Under the pieces are notes generated by a model that worked only from the letters and a program-made list of their open reading frames with translations, was not told the origin of the DNA and did no database searches. 64,000 bases of DNA from JAGNHN01 sp964590645. GTDB taxonomy: Bacteria > Bacteroidota > Bacteroidia > Bacteroidales > JAGNHN01. The stretch spans positions 73,764-137,763 of the forward strand of contig CAZPYJ010000009.1 of assembly GCA_964590645.1 (NCBI GenBank), in the 5' to 3' direction. The position numbers were made by a program, and so were the translations under genes. Every line of letters starts with the position of its first letter. Position 1 is the stretch's first letter. Below are positions 52,512-61,918 of this stretch, one piece after another.

Positions 52512-55500
52512 ATGAAAAAGTTAGCCATAGTTCTTTGTTTTTTTGCAGCCATCTCTCTTCGTGCCCAGCAAGCTTCGGTTAAACTGGACACCCTGTATGC
52601 TGCAGCAAATACCCTTCTTTCTCTTCCCATCAAAGTGACTGCCTGGAGCGGCGTTGGATCCTTCTCTTTCTTTATTGATTATAATCCCCAATATGCCTCA
52701 TTCCAAGGCTTTTCCAATGAGCACCCTGATCTCTCGGGTGGCCAGTTGTTATTGAATGATTTGGGGAACAGACTGGCCATTTCCTGGGTTGATATGGATG
52801 GTGTCAGCCTTTCGGAGGATACCTTGTTGCTCTTGGAATTTTCCCTCCTTTCTCACCGCAGCTTTCTTCGTTTTGATGCGGCTTCTGAGATCACCGATAC
52901 GATCGGGCAGGTCCTGCCAGCCATTTTCCAACACGGGCATCTGGGTGAGCCCTTGTCTTTATCTCCCTGGGCCAGCGATACAGTGCCTTGTGCCGGGGAT
53001 ACCATCCAACTGTTTTCCGATGTGTTGGGTGGAGTAGGGGACTATGTTTATCAATGGACTTCCTCTCCTTCTGGTTTCCACTCTCACCTGAGAGCACCAC
53101 GGGTCTCTCCTCAGAATGCGGTAGTCTTTCACCTGATGGTACACGATTTGGCGGATACCCTGGCAGCAGATATTCAGATACACATCACACAGGAACAGGC
53201 ACTGGGTTCTTTCACAGCCCTCTATCCCCAGGATGGTTTAAGCGGAATGGACGTTCCGGTGCAATTTTCCTGGCACCCTGTGGCTAATGCGACTCATTAT
53301 GATCTCTTCCTCTGGACAGATTCCACCCAAATGCCTGCTGAGCCATTCAGGGCCGGCCTGACCGGAATACAAAGCGGTTTGCAGGAAGGACAATTGAGTC
53401 CCTTGTATGGAGAAACTTTCCATTGGAAGCTTAGAGCCCGGAATAAATGTCTGGCGGATTATTCCGAAACCCGCAGCATAAGCCTTCGTTACCTGCCCGA
53501 CCTGATCGTGGACAGCATTGCCCTGCCTCCAGTGCTTTATGCCGGGCAGGAGATTACGATAAGTTACCGGGTCACCAATCAGGGAATGGGGCATACGGGG
53601 GCCATACCCTGGGTAGACGGTTTCTGGCTCTCTGCAGATACCCATCTTGTACAGGATCCGTTTGCCGGTGATTCAGACTACCGACTTGGATGGAAGGATA
53701 ATGTCAGAAGCCTGGCTCCGGGTGAGAGTTATACCGCAACAGCTGCCTTCCAATTACCCTCCAATGCTTTTGGATTCTATTACGTGATTGTGGCTGCAGA
53801 CGATGGAAAGCGGTTGGATTACGCACGATTCTTACCTCCACCACCCGGAAATAGCCCATCTATAAAGGAATCAAGAGAAGAAAATAACCACAATACAGAT
53901 TGGAATCAATCGCGCTTTGATATTCTGATGCCGCCCCGGCCTGATTTGCAGATTGTCTCGGCAGCATATCCAAAAACTGTTTTTTCAGGAGATACCATCA
54001 CCTTGCTCTACCAGGTGGTCAATACAGGCAATGCTCCCGCCATTGGCAATGGAACCGAAACCCATATTCACACTCCCTGCCTGATCCAGGAAAGATATTG
54101 GACCGATCAGGTAGCCATTTCTCCCGACTCCGTGCTAGAACTACCAGGGGCAGGCTTCTTCGCAAACCATCACGCCAAGGGCAGGGTGCTTGCCTACCCT
54201 GAAGCAAAACTGAGGCTTGCCCGTTTCGGGGATAGCCTCAACTGCGACTCCCTTTGGCTTGCCTCCTGGAACGACTTTCCTGATTATCTACCCCCCGACA
54301 GCATAGCTTATCTGCAGACCAGGATCGTCATCCCCCATAACCTTGGTGGAACCCTCTACCTTTTTCTTAGCGTGAACAAAAAGGATAAGTTTCCTGAACT
54401 GACGGCAGAAAACAATTCATTCATTGACACCATCCACGTGGTTACCTCTCCCAGTGGCGATCTGATTGTGGAGGATATCACGATCACCGACTCCTGCCAG
54501 TCCGGAGAATTCGTCCCTGTGATTTACACCGTTAAAAACGCAGGGGTCAAAAAGACAATGGAGAAGTATTGGAAAGACTATGTTTTCATCTCCAGACTTG
54601 ATACTTTTCTCCTCGATTCCTGTACGCTCCTGGGCAAGGTTCCTGTCAGTGCCAAGGGCGGCCTGTCCTCAGACTCAAGCTACAGCAAAACCCTGAATGT
54701 TAAGATCCCAAGGGAAATGAGCGGGGATCAATATGTATATGTGTTGACGGATTACGAAAATATGGTCTTCGAGCATATCAACGAAGACAACAATACCGGG
54801 CGATCCCCCGGAGGCCTGCACATCAGCAGAAGCCCCTCACCAGATTTACTGGTGGTCTCAGCAATGCTGCCCGACAGCATCATCAGGGACTCCACCGCCC
54901 TGATTGTCTATACTGTCCGGAATCAGGGACAAGGCAGGGCCGAGGCACATTGGTTTGACGCACTCTATTTGGCTGAACAGGCACATTGGACCCCGGCCCA
55001 TCAGAAGTTGACAGAGAAGCGGATAGACATCGACCTGGATACCAACGAGTCTTATACGGATACATTCCGCGTTGCCATTCCTTCTGATCTGGCCGAAAAC
55101 GCCTATTTGTGGTTTTATACAGACAGCAGAAACAATGTCTTTGAAGAAGCTGGGGAAGCCAATAATATTCTTCGTCACGATGTGGTGGATACAAACACGG
55201 TCCCGGGTCAGGCCATTCCTATCCATCCCAATCCATATCCGGCATCCCTGAAAGTAGTACAATGCTCCTTCCCGGATACGATCCGAAATGGAGAATTGTA
55301 TACTGCTTCCTGGAAAATCACCAATACCGGGAAGTTACCAACTCCCGAAAACTTCCACTATGACTATCTCTACCTTTCCTCAGATACGCTTTTAGATGCC
55401 GGTGATCTCAGGCTGGGCTTTGCTTTGCGAAATGCTTCCTTAATGCCTGCCGATACTTATGTGAGCTTTATTCAGGAGCGATTCCCATTTGGGGTCAGTG

Positions 55501-58500
55501 GTGATCGATACATCCTGCTGATGGCAGACGGGTTTGAACGTAGCAATGATAATGTACCTTCAGTTCAGGATGCAGATCATTTTGTCCGTGTGGCAGTGGA
55601 GTATGTTCCCACGCCTGACCTGGTAGTGCATTCAGTCGTGCTTCCGGATACAATGTTTACAGGTCAATCGGCCTCTGCCAGGGTCAATGTGATCAACCAG
55701 GGAGAAGGAAAGGCGGAGCTGGAAACCTGGATGGACCGTTGCTCCTTCATTTCTGATCCCGGCTATCCGCAATTATCTGTCTTTGATGCAGGAAGTGCAA
55801 TTCAGGATACTGTGCTTGATCCTGATTCAGTGTACTCTTTCTCTGTGGACTTTTTAGTGCCCACTTATTTGTCAGGGATTTACTATTTCTGTGTCAGGCT
55901 GGATGTGACCGATGAGCTTGAGGAGAGTGACAAAACGAATAATATATTCACAGGGAAGCTGCTCACCGTGCTGTCAGCACCCCCCAGTGACCTTGTGATA
56001 CAAAGCCTGGAGGTTCCTGCTGCGGCCTCACTGGGAGAAGAAATGCCTGTCCCCTTTTCTGTAAAAAATATTGGAGCGAATCAGGCAGCCGGACGACTGG
56101 ATGATGCCTTTTTCTTTTCCGACGATACCCTGTTTCAGAGTAAAAGAGATCCACTCAGTGGAATCCTGTCCAGGGATGTTTCAATAAGTCCGGGAGACAG
56201 CATTCAGGATACAGCTTACCTAAGACTGCCTCCCTTGAGACCGGGGATGTATGGGGCTATTGGACTGACCAATGCAGCACGGCGGATAACAGAAACGGAT
56301 TATGAGAACAACCTTCTTGCAACACAGACAGGACTGAGGGTTTCTGTGGACACCCTGCCTTTGGATGTGGTCATCGATACGATGCTGGGAAATGAGCGGG
56401 TATTGTACTACTGTCTGTTGCCGGGTGGAGGAAAGGATCTTATGATCAGCCTGGAGAGCGATAGCGCCGACAGCTACAATGAGATTTTTGTGGCAAAAGG
56501 CCGTGTGCCTGAACCGGCTGACTACGACTACAAATCCGAAAATCCGGGGCTTGGAGATCAATATCTGTTGGTTCCGACCACAGAAGATACGGTTTACTAT
56601 CTTTTTGCCAGGAGCATCAATTTCAATAAAGCAAGCCAGGGGGTGCGAATCCTGGCGCAAAGCATCCCTTTCTCTATCCAGACCATCCGTCCTGCTGTGG
56701 TAGGGAATGACATTGTGACAAGCTCGATAAGTGGGGCAGCATTTATGCCCACTACCTCCTTCGTTCTGATTGACAGCCTGGGTCAGACGGTGTCAACAGG
56801 GCGTATCAGTGATTATCAAAACAGTATGCAGCTGAGGGTGAAATGGAATCTGGCTGATGTGCCCCTGGGGCAGTACACCCTCAAGGCGGAGAACCCGGAC
56901 AGTGTTGTTTTTCTGAATAATGCACTCAGGGTGACATCCAGCTCCGGCTTATCGCTTACCGTAAATCATTTGATACCCAATGTGTTCAGGAGCTCTTCGT
57001 ATCAGAATATCGAGCTTAGATTCCTAAATACCGGAAATATTGACATACCCTTTTATCGCGGGCTTATCACTGCTCCGGCATCTTTTGAAACTGAAATTAC
57101 TGCCCTGGAAGGTCAGTTGTATACAAGGGATATGCTGATTCCTGACACCAATTATAGTTTAGCTGAGGAGGCTTTTATGTTGATCGATGATCAGCTACGC
57201 CTTCCCCTGGTGGGCAAGGATCTGAGTCCGGGAATGGAACACAGGATCAAATTAAGAACGGGAGGCATCAGCTCGAATCCTATTGGCTTTTATCTTCAAA
57301 GCCATCCATATCAGACCTCCGACTTCGTCAGTCTTTATCTGTCCCTGATTGAAAGCGTCAGGCTCTCAGTTTTAACGAATCCGGGGATATACGGTTTGAA
57401 CAGCTTCCCTGAGGTGATTGCTGAATTTGCCGACAGTGCCAGTTTTCACGATCTGGCTTTTGCAATGATGTTTCAATCCGGGCTGTTAAACGAATACGAC
57501 ACAGTGGGAATAAGTTGGGGTGTGATGCCGGGAATGAGTGCTTATGATACCTATTCTCCCCACGCTTTTACGGGCCACGACTTCAATCCAGGCCTTGGAT
57601 GTGCAACAAGTCAGTTGGCCGACATAGAATTTACAGAGGGAGGAGATTACTTCTGGGAAATCAATAAGTATGACGGCCAGGCAGGCAGTACTCTTGGCTG
57701 GGATCTGATCCGGGCTTCCAGTACTTGTCATATCACCGCTACAAGCAGCGACCCCTTTATCATACGCCTGGCATCCCTCGCCTATACAAATCAGCCTGCT
57801 TATCTGGGTGGGTGGTATCCGGCGGTAGACAAATCCTGGCCAATCGTGATTGCCGACGGGGGCATTTTCGGATTTGATACTACCCGATTCCTGATCGATG
57901 CAGCTGGGTTCACCCATTACAATGACTTATATGGCGGTTCTTTTTCATTGAGGATGCAAGGGACAGACACCCTTCTTCTCTGCTTCACTGCCTATGTCCC
58001 CGGTATCGGAGAGGAGGGAGTTCCGGGTGCTCCGGGTGCTCCGGGTGAAGCTGGAAGCCCTGGTGGACAGGGTGGTCCAGGAGATGGCGTGACCCCACCT
58101 GGTAAAGGAGGTGCCGGAGGACCCGGCGGATATGGTGGCCCCGGAGGCAATGGTGGCCCCGGAGGCCACGGGGGCAAAGGCGGCACGGGCGGTTTCCAGC
58201 AAAGTGGAGGTCCTGGTGGCACAGGCGGTCGTGGTGGCGATGGTGGCCCCGGAGGCATCGGCGGCCCGGGGGGGCTGGGTGGCCCGGGAGGTGATGCGGG
58301 AATGGCAAAACAGCTGCTTCCCACACCTACACCCGGACCGCAAGGCGGCGATGGCCCTCCAGGGAGTCCTAATACCCCTGAACCTGTTATACCCGACGGC
58401 CAGCCCCCTGATCCTGGGCCTGTCCCTCCCCCTGATGGTCCTCCAAATCAGCCTGCTCCTTGTGTGGAAGCTCCGCTACCCCTTGCGAATAAGATATGTG

Positions 58501-61500
58501 AAAGAAAGATGAAGATTGTGGGTTGTGGTAAGACTTTGTATGATTGTACCCTTGGGATTGGCTGGAAAACCTTGCTGGGCGCTGCGGCGGGAGCTATTGC
58601 AGGAGCAGGTGTCGGAGCTGCACCGGGTGCTGTGGGCGGGGCACTTTGGGGTGTTTTAGGCTGCACCAATGGAATCTATGGCTGCTTCTGGAAGGATAAA
58701 TTTGCTGATATGGGTATTCTCAATCTCCCGTCCGATATCGTCGATCTGATTGGCTGTTTTGATATCGTGGGAGGTATGCTTTGTATCGCAAAGTATATTT
58801 GTCCTCATATTGCAATGGCCTGCGATCCGAATGAAATTGTCGGACCGCTGGGTTTTGGAGAGGCTCGCTTTGTTTCTGTGAATGACCGTTTGCCCTATAC
58901 CATTCATTTTGAGAATGATTCACTCCTGGCCAACGCACCGGCAAGGCGCATCATCATACGGCAAACCCTGAGTCCGAATCTGAATCCAAATTCACTTCAA
59001 ATCAATGGGTTTGGTTTTAATAATATGGACTTTACCTTGCCCCAGGGCCCGGCTTCTGTCAACCATACGCTGGCCTTGTCCGACAGCCTTGGCTATAATG
59101 TTCACATTACTTCAGGCATCGACCTGATTAAAAATGAATTCTTCTGCATTATGCAAACCATTGACCCGATCAGCGGTCTGGAACCTGAGGACCCTTTCCT
59201 GGGCCTTTTACCGGTGAATGATGTGCATAATTCTGGGCAGGGTTATGTGAGCTACAGTATCAAACCCAGGGTGGATGCTGAAACAGGAGACAGCGTTCTG
59301 GCACAGGCAGGGATTGTTTTTGACGACAATCCGGTGATTGAAACACCTGAGATTTTCAATGTGATCGATGCTGTTGCACCCATTAGCCTGATGAATGGTC
59401 TGCCCCTGACATCAGATTCCCTGATGATTCCACTATCCTTTACTTCCTGGGATGATCCGGATGGTTCAGGAGTGGGCAGAACATCTATTTTTGTAAGTGA
59501 GAACAGCAGCCCTTTCAGCTTGATCGGAAGCTATTATCAGGATACCAGCCTCTGGTTTCAGGCCAGTCCTTGCTCCCATTATGCATTCTATACACTCGCA
59601 TCCGACAATGTCCTGAATGTGGAAGAAGATAAGGGCCAGGCAGAAGCTGAGATTTCAGTTCAACCCGCCCCTGCCATCCTTCAGCAGCCTGACGACCAAA
59701 CCGTAGCCCAGCAAGGTCAGGCTGTCTTTCAAATTCTTGCCCACAATGCTCAGTTCTGGCAGTGGTTTGTCAGTGTTGATGAGGGCGAAAGCTGGCAGTC
59801 AGTAGCGGATAATGCTCTATTCAATGGAAGTACAACAGCAATGCTTGAGGTCAATGCTACAGACAGTATGGATACCTGGCTTTTCAGGTGCGAGCTTGGG
59901 AACCCTTATTGCTCAGTGCTTTCAGATATGGCTCAACTTAGGGTGGAAATTCCTCCGCATATTGTGGTGGAAGCGCAGTCCAGGCAGGTCTGTGAAGGAG
60001 ATAGTGTAGGTTTTTGTATTGAGGCTGCGGGAGCACAACCCATTGCCTATCAATGGTTTTATGAGGGAAGCCCGATTGAAGGCGCTCAGGATGCCTGTCT
60101 TTCCCTCTATTCCTCTGTCAGTGATTCAGGTGCTTATTATTGTCTCGTCCGAAATCCCTTTGATTCAGTATTCAGTCAGCAGGTCTTCCTGGAGGTTTAT
60201 CCATTACCCGAGGCAGATGCCGGACAGGATACCGGCTTCTGTGCCGGAGAGAATATTGTGCTTTCAGGAAATGAGGGTCTATCGGGATGGTATTGGAGCA
60301 ATGGTCTCAATCAGCAACACATTTTTGTGGATGTGCCCGGATCTTATTCTTTGAGGGTAGAAGACAGCCTTGGGTGCCTGAGTCCTCCGGATACCATTGT
60401 GGTCACTGCATACTCACTCCCCTTGGTATCTGCTGGTGAAAATGATTCAATTGTGGAAGGAAGTGATATACTGCTGGGAGGGACTGCTGTTGGTCAGGAA
60501 CCCTTAAACTACGCCTGGATCCCCTCTGCGTATCTCAGTGATCCGGTCTCGCCTGCACCCATTGCAAGCCCACCCCTCACAACCACATATCATTTGGTGG
60601 TCACGGACGCGAACGGATGCATTGGCACAGACTCGATACGAATTGTGGTTACCCCGGCCTATATCTACACTTTAAACGGGCAGGTGTATTACCAGAATGA
60701 TGCTTTGAGCTTGATGAAGGAAGCACCGCTCGTCCTGCGCCAGTATGGAGACGAACCTGACCGGAACGGGCTAAGTGATACACAGGGCAGCTTTTCTTTC
60801 TCACATCTGTCCAGGGGGCTGTTTGATCTTTCCATCGAGCACACCTACACTGTGGGGGGCATTAATGCAGTGGATGCACTCCTTGCAGCACGACATTTTG
60901 CAGGATACAGCCATCTGAACGGCAAGCCGCTCCAAGCCGCCGATGTGAACGCCGATGGGGTTGTGAACAGCAATGATGCGCTCCTCATATTGCAGCATTA
61001 CGCCGCACTCATTTCTGATTTTCCCGCCGGTAGCTGGATTAATGAGGACAGCATTCGCATTACGGATACATCCCTAAGCCTTGACTACTATACCCTTTGT
61101 TATGGAGATGTCAACACTTCCCATATCCCGGGTCAGAGTATAAAATCAGCTGGGATCAGCCTCAAAGTGAATGGGGCTGTAAAACCGGCAGCAGAGAAAA
61201 TCACTGTGCCGGTGTCCGTTGAGGAGAGTGTATTGGCAGGATCGCTCAGCCTTGTCTTGCACTATCCGTGGAAGGAAGTAAGCAGTGTTGCCTTCATACC
61301 TACTCCTTCGCTGGAAAATGCAGTGATACGTGAGGAAGAGAAGGGTATCCGCCTTGCCTGGTTCAATACCGAGGGGAAAAGCTGGAACGCAGGAGAGGTG
61401 CTCTTTTATCTGGAGCTCAGCCTTGACCCGGAAAACCTCCGGGAACAAGCCGTGCTCAAGCCGGAAGTGGGTCTGTCGTCGGTTTGTTCGGATCCCCAGG

Positions 61501-61832
61501 CTCAGATTCTGGCGGATGTGGTACTTTCAGTCCCTGAAATCAATGTACAGGCTATGGATTTTCCGGCCCTCCTGGAAGTTTTTCCTAATCCGTTGAAGGA
61601 TGTGACGGAGTTTCGTTATCGTCTGCCGGAGGGTACAAATATTAGGATATGTATCTACGATCCTCTGGGCAAGCAGGTAGATGAGATTGAACGTCTTGAT
61701 GTTCCATCGGGTTGGCATAGTCTGAAATACAATGCCTCGGCTTTGTCGAGAGGTGTATACACATACGAAATGCTATTCTTGTTAGATGGTCAGGAGCAGC
61801 GGCTGGTTGGTAAGATGATGGTAATCCGCTAG
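52512..61832 (+). CDS. Giant secreted protein: cohesin-like, seven CARDB, collagen-like stretch, dockerin and T9SS sorting domain
   Basis: About 3106 residues from the ATG at 52512, which directly begins a signal peptide ending SLRAQ. In order: a cohesin-like domain (20-150), with VKLDTLYAAANTLLSLPIKV and VGSFSFFIDYNPQYASFQGF; a fibronectin-like region (about 240-325); seven CARDB domains starting near 330, 477, 650, 777, 911, 1035 and 1159, each with the PDLxVxS-type beginning; a long unassigned part; a collagen-like then Gly-Gly-X-rich stretch (1832-1930) and a proline-rich linker; a glycine-zipper hydrophobic segment (2022-2050); a DUF7619-like domain (2105-2283); Ig-like domains (2390-2570); PKD-like and carboxypeptidase-regulatory-like domains; a dockerin-like pair, whose second loop DVNADGVVNSND is perfect for calcium (2780-2840); a second cohesin-like domain (2877-2990); and a type A sorting domain (3015-3106). 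It is co-oriented and probably co-transcribed with the preceding giant gene. Confidence 0.85.
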   Translation: MKKLAIVLCFFAAISLRAQQASVKLDTLYAAANTLLSLPIKVTAWSGVGSFSFFIDYNPQYASFQGFSNEHPDLSGGQLLLNDLGNRLAISWVDMDGVSLSEDTLLLLEFSLLSHRSFLRFDAASEITDTIGQVLPAIFQHGHLGEPLSLSPWASDTVPCAGDTIQLFSDVLGGVGDYVYQWTSSPSGFHSHLRAPRVSPQNAVVFHLMVHDLADTLAADIQIHITQEQALGSFTALYPQDGLSGMDVPVQFSWHPVANATHYDLFLWTDSTQMPAEPFRAGLTGIQSGLQEGQLSPLYGETFHWKLRARNKCLADYSETRSISLRYLPDLIVDSIALPPVLYAGQEITISYRVTNQGMGHTGAIPWVDGFWLSADTHLVQDPFAGDSDYRLGWKDNVRSLAPGESYTATAAFQLPSNAFGFYYVIVAADDGKRLDYARFLPPPPGNSPSIKESREENNHNTDWNQSRFDILMPPRPDLQIVSAAYPKTVFSGDTITLLYQVVNTGNAPAIGNGTETHIHTPCLIQERYWTDQVAISPDSVLELPGAGFFANHHAKGRVLAYPEAKLRLARFGDSLNCDSLWLASWNDFPDYLPPDSIAYLQTRIVIPHNLGGTLYLFLSVNKKDKFPELTAENNSFIDTIHVVTSPSGDLIVEDITITDSCQSGEFVPVIYTVKNAGVKKTMEKYWKDYVFISRLDTFLLDSCTLLGKVPVSAKGGLSSDSSYSKTLNVKIPREMSGDQYVYVLTDYENMVFEHINEDNNTGRSPGGLHISRSPSPDLLVVSAMLPDSIIRDSTALIVYTVRNQGQGRAEAHWFDALYLAEQAHWTPAHQKLTEKRIDIDLDTNESYTDTFRVAIPSDLAENAYLWFYTDSRNNVFEEAGEANNILRHDVVDTNTVPGQAIPIHPNPYPASLKVVQCSFPDTIRNGELYTASWKITNTGKLPTPENFHYDYLYLSSDTLLDAGDLRLGFALRNASLMPADTYVSFIQERFPFGVSGDRYILLMADGFERSNDNVPSVQDADHFVRVAVEYVPTPDLVVHSVVLPDTMFTGQSASARVNVINQGEGKAELETWMDRCSFISDPGYPQLSVFDAGSAIQDTVLDPDSVYSFSVDFLVPTYLSGIYYFCVRLDVTDELEESDKTNNIFTGKLLTVLSAPPSDLVIQSLEVPAAASLGEEMPVPFSVKNIGANQAAGRLDDAFFFSDDTLFQSKRDPLSGILSRDVSISPGDSIQDTAYLRLPPLRPGMYGAIGLTNAARRITETDYENNLLATQTGLRVSVDTLPLDVVIDTMLGNERVLYYCLLPGGGKDLMISLESDSADSYNEIFVAKGRVPEPADYDYKSENPGLGDQYLLVPTTEDTVYYLFARSINFNKASQGVRILAQSIPFSIQTIRPAVVGNDIVTSSISGAAFMPTTSFVLIDSLGQTVSTGRISDYQNSMQLRVKWNLADVPLGQYTLKAENPDSVVFLNNALRVTSSSGLSLTVNHLIPNVFRSSSYQNIELRFLNTGNIDIPFYRGLITAPASFETEITALEGQLYTRDMLIPDTNYSLAEEAFMLIDDQLRLPLVGKDLSPGMEHRIKLRTGGISSNPIGFYLQSHPYQTSDFVSLYLSLIESVRLSVLTNPGIYGLNSFPEVIAEFADSASFHDLAFAMMFQSGLLNEYDTVGISWGVMPGMSAYDTYSPHAFTGHDFNPGLGCATSQLADIEFTEGGDYFWEINKYDGQAGSTLGWDLIRASSTCHITATSSDPFIIRLASLAYTNQPAYLGGWYPAVDKSWPIVIADGGIFGFDTTRFLIDAAGFTHYNDLYGGSFSLRMQGTDTLLLCFTAYVPGIGEEGVPGAPGAPGEAGSPGGQGGPGDGVTPPGKGGAGGPGGYGGPGGNGGPGGHGGKGGTGGFQQSGGPGGTGGRGGDGGPGGIGGPGGLGGPGGDAGMAKQLLPTPTPGPQGGDGPPGSPNTPEPVIPDGQPPDPGPVPPPDGPPNQPAPCVEAPLPLANKICERKMKIVGCGKTLYDCTLGIGWKTLLGAAAGAIAGAGVGAAPGAVGGALWGVLGCTNGIYGCFWKDKFADMGILNLPSDIVDLIGCFDIVGGMLCIAKYICPHIAMACDPNEIVGPLGFGEARFVSVNDRLPYTIHFENDSLLANAPARRIIIRQTLSPNLNPNSLQINGFGFNNMDFTLPQGPASVNHTLALSDSLGYNVHITSGIDLIKNEFFCIMQTIDPISGLEPEDPFLGLLPVNDVHNSGQGYVSYSIKPRVDAETGDSVLAQAGIVFDDNPVIETPEIFNVIDAVAPISLMNGLPLTSDSLMIPLSFTSWDDPDGSGVGRTSIFVSENSSPFSLIGSYYQDTSLWFQASPCSHYAFYTLASDNVLNVEEDKGQAEAEISVQPAPAILQQPDDQTVAQQGQAVFQILAHNAQFWQWFVSVDEGESWQSVADNALFNGSTTAMLEVNATDSMDTWLFRCELGNPYCSVLSDMAQLRVEIPPHIVVEAQSRQVCEGDSVGFCIEAAGAQPIAYQWFYEGSPIEGAQDACLSLYSSVSDSGAYYCLVRNPFDSVFSQQVFLEVYPLPEADAGQDTGFCAGENIVLSGNEGLSGWYWSNGLNQQHIFVDVPGSYSLRVEDSLGCLSPPDTIVVTAYSLPLVSAGENDSIVEGSDILLGGTAVGQEPLNYAWIPSAYLSDPVSPAPIASPPLTTTYHLVVTDANGCIGTDSIRIVVTPAYIYTLNGQVYYQNDALSLMKEAPLVLRQYGDEPDRNGLSDTQGSFSFSHLSRGLFDLSIEHTYTVGGINAVDALLAARHFAGYSHLNGKPLQAADVNADGVVNSNDALLILQHYAALISDFPAGSWINEDSIRITDTSLSLDYYTLCYGDVNTSHIPGQSIKSAGISLKVNGAVKPAAEKITVPVSVEESVLAGSLSLVLHYPWKEVSSVAFIPTPSLENAVIREEEKGIRLAWFNTEGKSWNAGEVLFYLELSLDPENLREQAVLKPEVGLSSVCSDPQAQILADVVLSVPEINVQAMDFPALLEVFPNPLKDVTEFRYRLPEGTNIRICIYDPLGKQVDEIERLDVPSGWHSLKYNASALSRGVYTYEMLFLLDGQEQRLVGKMMVIR
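58006..58302 (+). repeat. Collagen-like and Gly-Gly-X coding repeat
   Basis: Within the giant gene, about 99 codons encode first Gly-X-Y triplets (GVPGAPGAPGEAGSPG) and then repeated GGPGG-X units. The DNA is a degenerate 9- to 18-base GC-rich tandem repeat (GGTGGCCCCGGAGGC-like), clearly richer in G+C than the flanks. Confidence 0.9.
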
Positions 61833-61855
61833 AGAAAGCCTGAGCAGAGCTTGTT

Positions 61856-61890
61856 GAGGGCGAGGGTTGAATGAACCCCCGCCCTCTGTC
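61856..61890. terminator. Bidirectional terminator hairpin
   Basis: GAGGGCGAGGGTT (61856-61868) pairs with AACCCCCGCCCTC (61874-61886), with one mismatch and a 5-base loop, between the convergent giant gene and parE. The following TGTCTTTCTG is only weakly T-rich. Confidence 0.6.
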
Positions 61891-61918
61891 TTTCTGAAAA
61901 AAAGGACAGGGATCAACC

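Noticed and set aside
57985..58343. Proline-rich frames opposite the collagen-like region
   Set aside because: They are the antisense of the glycine codons (CCN from NGG) and need no separate gene.
44726..61832. The giant proteins as cellulosome parts
   Set aside because: No glycoside hydrolase or carbohydrate-binding module typical of cellulosomes is present; only the dockerin and cohesin-like domains point that way.
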